Part shown: positions 18,443 through 27,102 of the stretch, piece by piece
Layout of the letters: each line of letters starts with the position of its first letter
How positions within the stretch are numbered: the stretch's first letter is position 1
Assembly: GCF_017798165.1 (NCBI RefSeq)
Contig: NZ_CP059068.1
Location: forward strand, 682,001 to 746,000
Source of the DNA: Rhodoferax sp. AJA081-3
GTDB lineage: Bacteria; Pseudomonadota; Gammaproteobacteria; Burkholderiales; Burkholderiaceae_C
Length of the DNA: 64,000 nucleotides
Direction: 5' to 3'
Made by a program: the position numbers and the translations under genes
The notes under the pieces: generated by a model
What the model saw: only the letters and a program-made list of their open reading frames with translations
Databases searched by the model: none
What the model was told of the DNA's origin: nothing

Positions 18443-19417
18443 ATGCACGCCTGGCTTTGCGAAAACCCCACCGGTATCGACGCCCTGAACTGGAAAGAAC
18501 TACCCACGCCCCAGCCCAAAGCGGGTGAGGTGCTATTGGAAATCAAGGCCGCCAGCCTGAACTTCCCCGACATCCTGATCGTGCAAAACAAGTACCAGAT
18601 GAAACCCGCCCTGCCCTTTGTGCCGGGTTCGGAATACGCCGGCATCGTGCAGGCGGTGGGTGAAGGTGTGACCCATCTGAAGGTCGGCCAGAGCGTGGCC
18701 TGCCTCAGCGGCACCGGCGGCTTTGGCACCCACACCATCGCCCCAGCTGCGCTGTGTATGCCGCTGCCGCCGGGCTTCCCCATGGTGGATGCCGCGGCTT
18801 TCATCATGATCTATGCCACGTCTTACCACGCGCTGGTAGACCGGGCCCAGTTGAAGGCCGGTGAAACCGTGCTGGTGCTGGGCGCGGCCGGTGGTGTGGG
18901 CACGTCTGCCATCCAGATTGCCAAGGCCATGGGTGCCAAAGTGATCGCGGCCGCATCCACACAAGAAAAATGCGACCTGTGCAAGAAGATCGGCGCCGAT
19001 GCCACCATCAACTACTCCACCGAGAATCTACGCGACGCGCTGAAGGCCTTGACCGACGGCAAGGGCCCGGACGTCATTTATGACCCCGTGGGTGGCGACT
19101 TTGCCGAGCCGGCCTTCCGATCCATTGCCTGGCGCGGGCGTTACCTGGTGGTGGGCTTTGCATCTGGCCCCATTCCCGCCCTGCCCTTCAACCTGGCCCT
19201 GCTCAAGGGTGCGTCCATCGTGGGGGTGTTCTGGGGCGACTTCGCCAAGAAAGAACCCAAGGCCAATGCCGCCATGATGGGCGAACTGGCCCAGTGGTAC
19301 GGCCAGGGCAAGATCAAGCCGGTGATTGACCGCATCATGCCCATGGCTGAGCTCAAGGCTGCGTATGCCCACATGGGCTCGCGCGGCGTCATGGGCAAGC
19401 TGGTGATGGTGAACTAG
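18443..19417 (+). CDS. NAD(P)H:quinone oxidoreductase family protein (zinc-independent MDR)
   Basis: The 324-residue protein is a quinone-oxidoreductase-type medium-chain dehydrogenase. The N-terminal GroES-like domain includes ASLNFPDILIVQNKYQ and PFVPGSEYAGIV, and lacks the catalytic-zinc cysteine of alcohol dehydrogenases. The nucleotide-binding fold contains VLGAAGGVGTSAIQIAKAMGA. The start at 18443 has TTGGAG 8 nt upstream. It is divergent from surE. The natural substrate is unknown. Confidence 0.85.
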   Translation: MHAWLCENPTGIDALNWKELPTPQPKAGEVLLEIKAASLNFPDILIVQNKYQMKPALPFVPGSEYAGIVQAVGEGVTHLKVGQSVACLSGTGGFGTHTIAPAALCMPLPPGFPMVDAAAFIMIYATSYHALVDRAQLKAGETVLVLGAAGGVGTSAIQIAKAMGAKVIAAASTQEKCDLCKKIGADATINYSTENLRDALKALTDGKGPDVIYDPVGGDFAEPAFRSIAWRGRYLVVGFASGPIPALPFNLALLKGASIVGVFWGDFAKKEPKANAAMMGELAQWYGQGKIKPVIDRIMPMAELKAAYAHMGSRGVMGKLVMVN

Positions 19418-19426
19418 GGCAAACCA

Positions 19427-19482
19427 TTGCTATATTTTGTATAGCTATTCGGGTATATTCCACGGGGGCTGAGGGGCGATTT
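19427..19482 (+). repeat. Dispersed repeat family 1, copy C (intergenic)
   Basis: TTGCTATATTTTGTATAGCTATT is followed by CCACGGGGGCTGAGGGGCGATTT just after the oxidoreductase stop codon. It is one of the best-preserved intergenic copies. Confidence 0.8.
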
Positions 19483-19524
19483 AACCACTAACGACCTCGC
19501 CACAACCCCCTCCCGACCTGAAGC

Positions 19525-20343
19525 ATGGCACACCGCTCTATCCCTTGGATCCGCCGACTCACCGTCGGCATGGTGTGTGCCATCGTGTTGGCTTGCGGCG
19601 GCGCCGGGCCCACTGTCAGTCCGGCGACCCCAACCACCACCGCCGCACCAACCAACAGCACCGTTGCTTCTGCCGACATCCGTGTATTGATGATGGGCAA
19701 CAGCCACACCGCAGTCCATGGCCTGCCGCAACGCCTGCACGCCATGCTGGTGGCCGGACGACCGGGCAAAACGGTGGCGGTGAGTGTTGCACCAGACTCC
19801 CTGTTTCTGGACGAACACCGGTACAACACAAGCACCCTCCAGCTGCTGGAGGGCCAGACCTGGAGTGCCGTCATCCTGCAAGCCCAGAAATACAGCACCA
19901 GCGGTCTCCATACCTATTCGACCACAGAGGCCCAGGCCCTGGTACGCATGGCGCGTACGTCCAAGGCGCTGCCGGTGATGTTTCCGGAGTGGCCACGCCG
20001 TGGCGTCGCCGAAACCGACCGCATCTACAACCTCCACGTATCCATCGCGCAAAAGGAGCCCGCCTGCGTAGCCCCCATGGGCCAAGCCTGGGACCTGGCC
20101 ACGCAACGCCACCCTGGTCTGGCACTCTACGCTGCCGATAGCAACCATGCCACCGCGGCGGGAGCGCATCTGGCCGCGCTGGTGATGTTTGCCAGCCTGA
20201 CCGGTGTGCCACCCAACAGCCTGCCAACCCTTGCCCCCAGCGACATACCGCCCGACGTGCAAGCCCAGCTCCAACAGGTGGTGGCCGACACCTTGCAAAC
20301 CGTCGACCCACACAAGCACTGCCCTGCGGACACGCTTCTTTAA
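19525..20343 (+). CDS. Exported lipoprotein with SGNH-hydrolase-like fold
   Basis: The 272-residue protein has a signal peptide with a lipobox-like VLACGG near residue 25, then a Thr/Pro-rich linker. VLMMGNSHTAVHGLPQRL resembles SGNH block I (here GNSHT in place of GDSL), and DSNHATAAGAHLAALV near the C-terminus resembles the Asp-x-x-His block V. A hydrolase or esterase role on an envelope substrate is inferred from these two blocks only. It is 4 bp upstream of mobA. Confidence 0.6.
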   Translation: MAHRSIPWIRRLTVGMVCAIVLACGGAGPTVSPATPTTTAAPTNSTVASADIRVLMMGNSHTAVHGLPQRLHAMLVAGRPGKTVAVSVAPDSLFLDEHRYNTSTLQLLEGQTWSAVILQAQKYSTSGLHTYSTTEAQALVRMARTSKALPVMFPEWPRRGVAETDRIYNLHVSIAQKEPACVAPMGQAWDLATQRHPGLALYAADSNHATAAGAHLAALVMFASLTGVPPNSLPTLAPSDIPPDVQAQLQQVVADTLQTVDPHKHCPADTLL

Positions 20344-20347
20344 CAAC

Positions 20348-20938
20348 ATGGAAATTACCGGGCTAATACTTGCAGGTGGACGTGGCTCCCGCATGGGCAG
20401 CATAGACAAGGGCTTGGCCCTATTGGGCGGACACCCCATGGTGCAACATGTGCTGACCCGGCTGCAACCCCAGGTACAGCGCCTGTTGATCAGCGCGAAC
20501 CAAAATGCAGATGCCTATGCGGCATTTGGTGTGCCGGTCTGGCCCGACGCCATGCCCAACTTTGCCGGCCCGCTGGCAGGTTTGCAAACGGGCTTGGTGC
20601 ATTGCCAAACGCCTTATCTGGTGACCGCTCCCTGCGACTCCCCTTTTCTGCCCACTGATTTGGTCGCCCGGTTGTCGGCAGCTCTGACAGCCGCGGACGC
20701 TGACCTCGCCGTTGCAGTGACCGGCACCGGCGATACCCGCCAGCCGCACCCTGTGTTTTGCCTGACCAAAGTTTCGGTGCTGCCCCATCTGACCGCATTC
20801 CTACAGGGCGGTGGCCGCAAGGTTGAGCGCTGGTATGCAACGCTGCGCGTGGCCGAAGTGCACTTTGCAGACGAGGCTGCGTTTCGCAACATCAATACGC
20901 TGGCAGAGCTGCAGCAGTCAGAAAGTACCCGGCCATGA
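20348..20938 (+). CDS. mobA: Molybdenum cofactor guanylyltransferase MobA
   Basis: The 196-residue protein begins MEITGLILAGGRGSRMGSIDKGL, the GTP-binding LAGGxGxRMGxxDK signature of MobA. It continues with WPDAMPNFAGPLAGLQTGL and TAPCDSPFLPTDLV. MobA links GMP to molybdopterin to form the MGD cofactor of DMSO-reductase-family enzymes. No molybdoenzyme is encoded nearby. A strong terminator follows. Confidence 0.92.
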   Translation: MEITGLILAGGRGSRMGSIDKGLALLGGHPMVQHVLTRLQPQVQRLLISANQNADAYAAFGVPVWPDAMPNFAGPLAGLQTGLVHCQTPYLVTAPCDSPFLPTDLVARLSAALTAADADLAVAVTGTGDTRQPHPVFCLTKVSVLPHLTAFLQGGGRKVERWYATLRVAEVHFADEAAFRNINTLAELQQSESTRP

Positions 20939-20939
20939 A

Positions 20940-20973
20940 AAAAGCCTTCGAAGATTGCGCTTCGAAGGCTTTT
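20940..20973. terminator. Bidirectional terminator between mobA and tRNA-Pro
   Basis: GCCTTCGAAG (20944-20953) pairs with CTTCGAAGGC (20960-20969) around ATTGCG. It is flanked by an A-run on the left and TTTT on the right, so it can stop transcription from both the mobA side and the tRNA side. Confidence 0.85.
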
Positions 20974-20985
20974 GTCGTATCTATA

Positions 20986-21062
20986 TGGTCGGTGTGAAAG
21001 GATTCGAACCTTCGACCCCTTGCACCCCATGCAAGTGCGCTACCAGGCTGCGCCACACACCG
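20986..21062 (-). tRNA. proL: tRNA-Pro (GGG anticodon)
   Basis: On the minus strand a 77-nt cloverleaf starts with the CGGTGTG acceptor strand, has the D-arm GCGCAGCCTGGTAGCGC, the anticodon stem CTTGC/GCAAG with loop ATGGGGT (anticodon GGG), and the T-arm with GGTTCGAATCC. It ends with an encoded CCA. The sequence is close to E. coli proL. It follows merR at the end of the ihfA side of the translation operon. Confidence 0.96.
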
Positions 21063-21075
21063 ATCTAGCCTTCAA

Positions 21076-21549
21076 TTATAACCCGGCTAAACAGCAGTTC
21101 TTGGGCTCAAGCCACCAACAACTCACGAATTTCAAAAATTCTCGGCGCACCTGTAGCAATTGCGTGGAGTTATCGTCCACCAGATCGGGCGATTGGCTGT
21201 CTTCGAAGTCGTCCATGTCAACATCGTCGACCTCCAACACCTCGACGCCTTCGAGCATGACCTCGCCATTGCGTTTCTTGTCGCGCTCACTTTGCAGTAT
21301 TTCCTGCATTTTGTTGCGGGCACCACTGATCGTAAAACCCTGGTCATACAACAAATCGCGTATGCGGCGAATCATCAGGACCTCATGGTGCTGGTAGTAG
21401 CGCCGATTGCCGCGCCGCTTCATAGGGCGTAGTTGCGTGAACTCTTGCTCCCAATACCGTAGCACATGGGGTTTTACGCCGCACAAATCCCCCACCTCAC
21501 CGATGGTGAAATAACGCTTGGCGGGAATGGGGGGGAGAGTTTTCTCCAT
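21076..21549 (-). CDS. MerR-family transcriptional regulator downstream of ihfA
   Basis: The 157-residue protein has a MerR helix-turn-helix at its N-terminus (YFTIGEVGDLCGVKPHVLRYWEQEF, then RRGNRRYYQHHEVLMIRRIRDLL). An acidic region rich in Asp/Glu and a C-terminus with CW and CC pairs follow. No effector-binding domain is evident. This MerR gene next to ihfA is a conserved arrangement in proteobacteria, of unknown role. The start at 21549 (MEKTL) is the first ATG in frame. Confidence 0.85.
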   Translation of the reverse strand: MEKTLPPIPAKRYFTIGEVGDLCGVKPHVLRYWEQEFTQLRPMKRRGNRRYYQHHEVLMIRRIRDLLYDQGFTISGARNKMQEILQSERDKKRNGEVMLEGVEVLEVDDVDMDDFEDSQSPDLVDDNSTQLLQVRREFLKFVSCWWLEPKNCCLAGL

Positions 21550-21670
21550 TGAAATCAATGCTGTACGAGGGAAAGCGTAGAGGTTACTCTAAGTTTTGCC
21601 TCAGTGCAAAGACTGATTGCGGCAGTGCCGCACAAATTGTTACGTTTGTGTCACAAACGCGTGAAAGTGT

Positions 21671-21988
21671 TCAGGAGACTTCCTGGATTTGCTCTTTGAG
21701 CTTGTGGCTGGCGTGGAAGGTCACGACGCGTCGGGCCTGGATGGGAATGGCCTCGCCGGTACGCGGATTGCGGCCAGGCCGGGGTGCCTTGGTTCGGATC
21801 TGGAAATTGCCAAAGCCCGAAATCTTGACATCCGTGCCGTCGACCAAGCTGGCTGCGATCAAGTCAAAGAAGGCGTCGATCATGTCCTTGGATTCGCGCT
21901 TGTTCAGACCGATCTGCTCAAACAGCAAATCGGCCAGTTGCGCCTTGGTCAGTGCCGGGGTTTCCAGACTCTCAACAGAAAAATCCAT
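21671..21988 (-). CDS. ihfA: Integration host factor alpha subunit
   Basis: The 105-residue DNA-bending protein has TKAQLADLLFEQIGLNKRESK, KISGFGNFQIR and the DNA-clamping arm RPGRNPRTGEAIPIQARRVVTF. It pairs with IhfB to bend DNA at specific sites. The start at 21988 (MDFSV) gives a normal family length, with AAGGA upstream. An earlier GTG at 22033 would overlap pheT. The location after pheT matches E. coli. Confidence 0.95.
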   Translation of the reverse strand: MDFSVESLETPALTKAQLADLLFEQIGLNKRESKDMIDAFFDLIAASLVDGTDVKISGFGNFQIRTKAPRPGRNPRTGEAIPIQARRVVTFHASHKLKEQIQEVS

Positions 21989-22025
21989 GGCTGCGCTATC
22001 CTTTTCTTGTAACACAGTGACTCCG

Positions 22026-24464
22026 TCAGACACGCTGGCGGGCGCCCAAGGACGCCGTCAGCTGTTCCACAATGGCTTTCACAGCCGACTCAATCTGCTC
22101 TTCGGACAAGGTGGCGTCGTCGCTGTTCAGCGTGAGACGCACTGCCAGGCTGCGATCCGTCGCGCCATCGGCCACAGGGGCCGCGTCTTTGGCCAACTTG
22201 GGGCGGTACACATCAAACAACTGAGCATCACGCAGCAGACCGGACGTAGGCGCTGCCCAGATGGCAGCCATCAGCGCGGCATGGGTCACGTCATCTGCAA
22301 CCACCACCGCGATGTCGCGCTGCACCGGCTGCAGCTTGGCAACGGGCTTGAACTCGGCCACACGGCGTTGCAGCACGGCATCCAGGTCCAGCTCGAACAA
22401 CACCGGCGCCTGCGTCAGCTCAAACTGCTGGCGCCATTGGGGGTGCAGTTCGCCGACAAAACCGATGGCCTTGCCGTCCAACACAACCTGTGCGCAACGA
22501 CCGGGGTGCATGGCGGGATGGTTACCGGGCGCAAACTGGGCTTGCAGCGGTGCCAGCAAGGCTTCCACATCACCTTTGATGTCAAAGAAATCTACGCCCT
22601 GCTCTTTGCGGCCCCACTGCAATAAATCGGCACTTCCACTGGCCAGACCGGCCACACGCATGGGCTGGTCGAACCCTTCGACCGTGGCGTCTGTGCTCTT
22701 GACCGAAGCATCGCGCAGGAACACACGGCCCAACTCAAACACACGCACACGCGGTTGTTTACGGGCTTGGTTGAACTTCAGCACTTGCAGCAGCGAACCC
22801 AACAAGGACGAGCGCATCACGCTCATCTGGCTGGCAATCGGGTTCAGCAGTTTGATGGGATTGGGGTTGCCCGCCAGACCATGCTCCCAGCTTTCTTCAA
22901 CAAAGCTGAAGTTGATGGTTTCCTGGTAACCCAAGGCCGCCAGCGAACGGCGCACGGCGAATGGTCCGCGCGCAGCCTCGGTGCGGATCTTGGCGGTGAT
23001 AGGTGCCAGCGGCGGCGTGTGCGGCAGGTTGTCGTAACCCACCATACGCGCGATTTCTTCGATCAGGTCTTCTTCGATCTGCAGGTCGAAACGGTAAGAC
23101 GGTGGCACCAGGGTCAACACGCCCTCAGCTTGTGTCACGGTCAGGCCCAGGCGCTCCAGCGCGTCCACGCACTGGGCTTGTGTCAAGGGCATGCCGATGA
23201 CCTTGCTGGCTCGGGCCACACGCACGCTGACCGGTGCGGGCACCGGCATGCGGGGTTGGTGGTCGTCCACTGGGCCGCAACTGGTGCTGCCTGTGCCGCA
23301 GATATCGTTGATGAGCTGGCTCAGGCGTTCGATGTGTTCGATCGTCAATTGCGGATCCACACCGCGCTCGAAGCGGTGGCCAGCATCGGTCGAGAAGTTA
23401 AAGCGGCGCGAGCGCCCTGCGATGGATTTGGGCCACCAGAAGGCAGCTTCCACATACACGTGTTGTGTGTCGTCGGTCACGGAGGTGGCGTCGCCACCCA
23501 TGATGCCTGCCAGGGATTCGACCTGCACGTCGTCGGCAATCACGCCCACTTTTTCGTCGACGGTCACGGTGTTGCCGTTCAGCAGCTTAAGCTGTTCACC
23601 GGGCTTGCCCCAGCGCACATCCAGGCCGCCATGGATCTTGTCCAAATCAAATATGTGGGACGGGCGGCCCAGTTCAAACATCACATAGTTGGAGATGTCC
23701 ACCAGGGCTGTGACGCTGCGCTGGCCGCAGCGTGCCAGGCGATCCACCATCCACTGCGGTGTCTTGGCCTTGGTGTTGACGTTGCGGATCACACGACCGG
23801 AGAAGCGGCCGCACAGGTCGGGCGCGCTGATCTTGACCGCAACTTTGTCTTGGTTGCCAACAGCCACAGCCGGGAAGGTAGGCGACACCAACGGCGCACC
23901 GGTCAAAGCAGACACTTCACGGGCCACGCCGTAGACACTCAGGCAATGCGCCAGATTGGGCGTGAGCTTGAGTGTGAACAGGGTGTCGTCCAGATTCAGG
24001 TGCTCGCGGATGTTCTGGCCCAAGGGGGCGTCAGCGGCTAGTTCCAGCAGGCCACCGTGGTCATCGGCCAGTTGCAGCTCCTTGGCCGAGCACAACATGC
24101 CCTGGCTTTCGACGCCGCGCAGCTTGCCGACCTTGATCAGGAAAGGCTTGCCATCTTCACCCGGGGGCAACTCTGCCCCCACCAGCGCGCAAGGAATACG
24201 GATGCCAACACGGGCATTGGGTGCGCCGCACACAATGTTCAGCAACTCCGGCTGACCCACATCCACGGTGCAGACGCGCAAACGGTCAGCATTGGGGTGT
24301 TGCTCAGCCGTCTTGATTTCACCAACCACAATCTTGGTGAACGGAGGCGCGACTGGTTTGAGTTCTTCGACCTCCAGGCCGGCCATGGTCAGCGTGTCCG
24401 CCAACTGCTGCGTGGAAATGGGTGGGTTGCAGAAGGTGCGCAACCAGGATTCGGAGAATTGCAT
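22026..24464 (-). CDS. pheT: Phenylalanyl-tRNA synthetase beta subunit
   Basis: The 812-residue protein has the normal domain order: N-terminal EMAP/OB tRNA-binding domain (residues about 40-150), B3/B4 editing region, B5 domain, a catalytic-like core and a C-terminal ferredoxin-fold anticodon-binding domain. The last domain ends in LRLTLNSDDATLSEEQIESAV-like sequence. With PheS it charges tRNA-Phe. It lies 42 bp after pheS. Confidence 0.96.
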   Translation of the reverse strand: MQFSESWLRTFCNPPISTQQLADTLTMAGLEVEELKPVAPPFTKIVVGEIKTAEQHPNADRLRVCTVDVGQPELLNIVCGAPNARVGIRIPCALVGAELPPGEDGKPFLIKVGKLRGVESQGMLCSAKELQLADDHGGLLELAADAPLGQNIREHLNLDDTLFTLKLTPNLAHCLSVYGVAREVSALTGAPLVSPTFPAVAVGNQDKVAVKISAPDLCGRFSGRVIRNVNTKAKTPQWMVDRLARCGQRSVTALVDISNYVMFELGRPSHIFDLDKIHGGLDVRWGKPGEQLKLLNGNTVTVDEKVGVIADDVQVESLAGIMGGDATSVTDDTQHVYVEAAFWWPKSIAGRSRRFNFSTDAGHRFERGVDPQLTIEHIERLSQLINDICGTGSTSCGPVDDHQPRMPVPAPVSVRVARASKVIGMPLTQAQCVDALERLGLTVTQAEGVLTLVPPSYRFDLQIEEDLIEEIARMVGYDNLPHTPPLAPITAKIRTEAARGPFAVRRSLAALGYQETINFSFVEESWEHGLAGNPNPIKLLNPIASQMSVMRSSLLGSLLQVLKFNQARKQPRVRVFELGRVFLRDASVKSTDATVEGFDQPMRVAGLASGSADLLQWGRKEQGVDFFDIKGDVEALLAPLQAQFAPGNHPAMHPGRCAQVVLDGKAIGFVGELHPQWRQQFELTQAPVLFELDLDAVLQRRVAEFKPVAKLQPVQRDIAVVVADDVTHAALMAAIWAAPTSGLLRDAQLFDVYRPKLAKDAAPVADGATDRSLAVRLTLNSDDATLSEEQIESAVKAIVEQLTASLGARQRV

Positions 24465-24506
24465 GGTACTTAATCGGTTCAGAATCGGTTTCGAGACGAG
24501 GCGTGC

Positions 24507-25580
24507 TTACTGGAACTGCGACAGGAAGCGAACATCACCATCAAAGAACAGCCGCAAATCGTTGACACCGTAGCGCAGCATGGTCAGGCGGTCCGGGCCC
24601 ATGCCAAAGGCGAAGCCAATGTATTTTTCTGGGTCCAGGCCCATGTTGCGCACCACATTGGGGTGCACCTGGCCAGAGCCGGCCACTTCCAGCCAACGGC
24701 CGGCCAAGGGGCCGGTCTGGAACTGGATGTCGATCTCGGCGCTGGGCTCGGTGAATGGGAAGAAGCTGGGGCGGAAGCGCAGCACCAGGTCGTCCGATTC
24801 AAAGAAGGTGCGGCAGAAATCGGTGAAAACAAACTTCAGGTCCTTGAAGCTGACGTTCTCGCCCACCCACAGGCCTTCGCACTGGTGGAACATGGGTGAA
24901 TGCGTGGCATCACTGTCGACGCGGTAGGTACGACCGGGCGCAATCACGCGAATCTCAGGCATATCTCCTGAAAACAGGCCAGAGCCCCCGCCACCATTGG
25001 CTTTGTTGCTATATTTTTTGACATGCTGCACCGCGTAGCGGATCTGCATGGGGCTGGTGTGGGTACGCAGCAAATTCGGCGCGGTCTCCGAGCCACCTTC
25101 CACATAGAAGGTGTCGTGCATGGAGCGCGCAGGGTGGTCTTCGGGCGTGTTCAGGGCTGTGAAGTTGAACCAGTCGGACTCGATCTCGGGGCCCTGCGCC
25201 ACGTCAAAACCCATGGAGCCAAAAATCGCCTCGATGCGTTCCAGCGTCAGTGACACGGGGTGCAAACCGCCCTGCCCGCGCTGGCGGCCTGGCAGGCTCA
25301 CATCCAGCGCCTCTGCGCGCAACTGGGCCTGCAGCTCCGCATCGGCCAATGCCTGGCGACGGTTCGTCAACGCGGTCTCGATGGCCTGCTTGGCGATATT
25401 GATGGCGGCGCCGCGGGATTTCTTCTCATCCACGCTCAAGGCTGCCATGCCTTTCATCAACTCGGTGATGCGGCCGGATTTGCCGAGGAACAGCGCTTTG
25501 GCGTTCTCCAGGTCAGCGGGCGTGACAGCTGCAGCAAAGGCCACTTGGGCAGACTCGACGATGGCGTTCAGATCGTTCAT
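24507..25580 (-). CDS. pheS: Phenylalanyl-tRNA synthetase alpha subunit
   Basis: The 357-residue class II synthetase subunit has an N-terminal coiled-coil tRNA-binding arm and the catalytic domain with [46 protein letters not shown] and [20 protein letters not shown]. Between HVKK and GDMPEIRV there is a Gly/Ser-rich stretch (KANGGGGSG) encoded by a dispersed repeat. It is extra relative to the PheS of E. coli. Confidence 0.96.
   Translation of the reverse strand: MNDLNAIVESAQVAFAAAVTPADLENAKALFLGKSGRITELMKGMAALSVDEKKSRGAAINIAKQAIETALTNRRQALADAELQAQLRAEALDVSLPGRQRGQGGLHPVSLTLERIEAIFGSMGFDVAQGPEIESDWFNFTALNTPEDHPARSMHDTFYVEGGSETAPNLLRTHTSPMQIRYAVQHVKKYSNKANGGGGSGLFSGDMPEIRVIAPGRTYRVDSDATHSPMFHQCEGLWVGENVSFKDLKFVFTDFCRTFFESDDLVLRFRPSFFPFTEPSAEIDIQFQTGPLAGRWLEVAGSGQVHPNVVRNMGLDPEKYIGFAFGMGPDRLTMLRYGVNDLRLFFDGDVRFLSQFQ
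24971..25022 (-). repeat. Dispersed repeat family 1, copy D (in frame inside pheS)
   Basis: The minus strand reads TGTCAAAAAATATAGCAACA, a spacer, then GGCGGGGGCTCTGGCCTGTTTTC. Unlike copies A, B, G and H it lies in the sense direction of its host gene, yet is still stop-free in that frame. Confidence 0.6.
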
Positions 25581-25596
25581 ATATTCTTGGGGTCAA

Positions 25597-25633
25597 TGAA
25601 AAAGGGCTAGCGCTCTTTCAAGCTCTAGCCCTT
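25597..25633 (-). terminator. Rho-independent terminator between rplT and pheS
   Basis: On the minus strand AAGGGCTAG pairs with CTAGCCCTT, with inner AGC/GCG pairing, followed by TTTTTCATT. The left arm belongs to a family 1 repeat copy. It should reduce pheST transcription relative to the upstream ribosomal genes. No convincing Phe-rich leader peptide precedes it. Confidence 0.75.
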
Positions 25634-25669
25634 GTTCTATTTGCACTGATAGCTACCAAAACGATAGCA
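25616..25669 (-). repeat. Dispersed repeat family 1, copy E (rplT-pheS gap)
   Basis: The minus strand reads TGCTATCGTTTTGGTAGCTA, a spacer, then ACAAGGGCTAGAGCTTGAAAG. The GGGCTAGAG core has become one arm of the rplT-pheS terminator hairpin. Confidence 0.75.
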
Positions 25670-25683
25670 TCACAGGGCGAAAA

Positions 25684-26043
25684 TCAAGCAGCCAGCTTGG
25701 CCTTGACTTGCTCCACGATACCGGCAAAAGCCGCCATGTCGTGAATGGCGATATCGGACAGAACCTTGCGGTCGATCTCGATATTGGCTTTCTTCAGACC
25801 GTTGGCGAATTGGCTGTATGTCATGCCGCACTGGCGAGCAGCCGCATTGATACGGGCAATCCACAACTGACGGAAGACACGTTTCTTGGTACGACGGTCA
25901 CGGTAGGCATATTGCCCAGCCTTCATTACCGCTTCTTTGGCGACGCGGAAGACATTACCGCGGCGACCGCGAAAACCTTTTGCAAGGGCCAGAACTTTTT
26001 TGTGGCGGGCGCGAGCCGTTACACCACGTTTGACGCGAGGCAT
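25684..26043 (-). CDS. rplT: 50S ribosomal protein L20
   Basis: The 119-residue basic protein begins [23 protein letters not shown] and contains the L20 core [28 protein letters not shown]20 binds 23S rRNA early in assembly and in E. coli represses translation of rpmI-rplT. It follows rpmI by 25 bp. Confidence 0.98.
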   Translation of the reverse strand: MPRVKRGVTARARHKKVLALAKGFRGRRGNVFRVAKEAVMKAGQYAYRDRRTKKRVFRQLWIARINAAARQCGMTYSQFANGLKKANIEIDRKVLSDIAIHDMAAFAGIVEQVKAKLAA

Positions 26044-26068
26044 GTGATTACTCCTTGTTCGTCGTTAA

Positions 26069-26272
26069 TTAAATACCACGGCCTGGGAGCATCTGTGCCA
26101 TATGACCCATATTGGTCGGATGGACAGTTACTGCACCGCGCAGATGGCGTTTATTTTTGGTGGTCTTCTTGGTCAAGATGTGACGTTTGAAGGCTTGGCC
26201 GCGCTTGACGGTTCCACCTGGACGGACGCGGAAGCGTTTCTTCGCCGCGCTCTTGGTCTTCATTTTGGGCAT
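26069..26272 (-). CDS. rpmI: 50S ribosomal protein L35
   Basis: The 67-residue protein begins [20 protein letters not shown] and has the C-terminal [22 protein letters not shown] of L35. GAAGGAGC lies just upstream of the start codon. It sits between infC and rplT as in most bacteria. Confidence 0.98.
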   Translation of the reverse strand: MPKMKTKSAAKKRFRVRPGGTVKRGQAFKRHILTKKTTKNKRHLRGAVTVHPTNMGHMAQMLPGRGI

Positions 26273-26403
26273 ATTAATGCTCCTTCTTGCTTGTGCTCGT
26301 GAGGCGTCTGGAAACTACTTCCAGCCTTGTTGGCCCCGAGCCACTTATGTGGCGTGTTTTGCAACCTACCACTTGTGGGTGCCTTTCGGCATTCCACTTA
26401 CCA

Positions 26404-26419
26404 GGGGGCTTTCGCCCCC
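26404..26419 (-). promoter_or_regulatory. GAAA-tetraloop hairpin in the infC-rpmI leader
   Basis: GGGGGC-GAAA-GCCCCC starts about 11 nt after the infC stop codon, with no U-run behind it, at the head of the 157-nt infC-rpmI gap. In E. coli this gap holds the L20 translational operator. Assignment of the same role here is inference from position. Confidence 0.35.
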
Positions 26420-26429
26420 CAATCTCTTT

Positions 26430-27026
26430 TTACGAAGCAGCAGGTGCTGTTGCTTCGGTTGCCGCCTTACCAGAAGTCGGCTTTTTCTTACCCGGGGCGA
26501 TCATCATGATCATCTGACGCCCTTCGAGCTTAGGGAATTGCTCCACCACAATCAAATCAGCCAAATCGGCACGAATACGGTTCAACAACGCCATACCGAT
26601 TTCCTGGTGGGTGATTTCTCGCCCCCGAAAACGCAAAGTGATCTTGCACTTGTCGCCATCGGCCAGGAAGCGCTTGATATTGCGCATCTTGATGTTGTAG
26701 TCGCCGTCATCGGTACCAGGGCGGAATTTGATTTCCTTGATTTCGATAACCGTCTGTTTGGCCTTGGCTTCTGCAGCCTTCTTCTGTTCCTGGTACTTGA
26801 ACTTGCCGTAATCCATCAAACGACAGACCGGCGGGTTCGCCGTAGCAGCAATTTCAACCAGATCCACATCCAGCTCACCCGCCATACGGAGGGCTTCCAT
26901 CAGGCTGACCACACCCAGTGGCTCATTCTCAGGGCCAGAGAGGCGAACCTCTGGGGCCATGATTTCACGGTTCAGGCGGTGTTTGCGTTCTTCACGCTGA
27001 CGACGGTCACGAAATTCAGTAGCGAT
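26430..27026 (-). CDS. infC: Translation initiation factor IF-3 with AUC start codon
   Basis: The IF-3 family requires a domain N-terminal to the first in-frame ATG at 26960. The reading frame continues upstream for 22 codons ([22 protein letters not shown]) to an ATC at 27024-27026, preceded by GAAGGATTGAGCC, a Shine-Dalgarno at good spacing. That gives 198 residues with both IF-3 domains ([20 protein letters not shown], then [22 protein letters not shown]). E. coli infC starts with AUU, and IF-3 discriminates against such codons to autoregulate. An AUC start here implies the same loop. Confidence 0.93.
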   Translation of the reverse strand: MATEFRDRRQREERKHRLNREIMAPEVRLSGPENEPLGVVSLMEALRMAGELDVDLVEIAATANPPVCRLMDYGKFKYQEQKKAAEAKAKQTVIEIKEIKFRPGTDDGDYNIKMRNIKRFLADGDKCKITLRFRGREITHQEIGMALLNRIRADLADLIVVEQFPKLEGRQMIMMIAPGKKKPTSGKAATEATAPAAS

Positions 27027-27050
27027 GGCTCAATCCTTCACAATATCTTT

Positions 27051-27085
27051 GCTACCAAAACAGTAGCTACAGCCGCACAGCCCAC
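27051..27085 (+). repeat. Possible truncated family 1 repeat between infC and thrS
   Basis: GCTACCAAAACAGTAGCTACAG matches the 5' inverted-repeat half of the element but lacks the CGGGGGCT core. It is a fragment at best. Confidence 0.35.
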
Positions 27086-27102
27086 GCGGACAAACCAACT
27101 CA

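Noticed and set aside
22755..24041. 428-residue open frame opposite pheT
   Set aside because: It is antisense to the complete pheT; the composition is that of a mirror frame.
25640..25683. Phe leader peptide for a pheST attenuator
   Set aside because: The only short ORF before the rplT-pheS terminator reads MLSFW with a single Phe codon, so classic attenuation is not supported.
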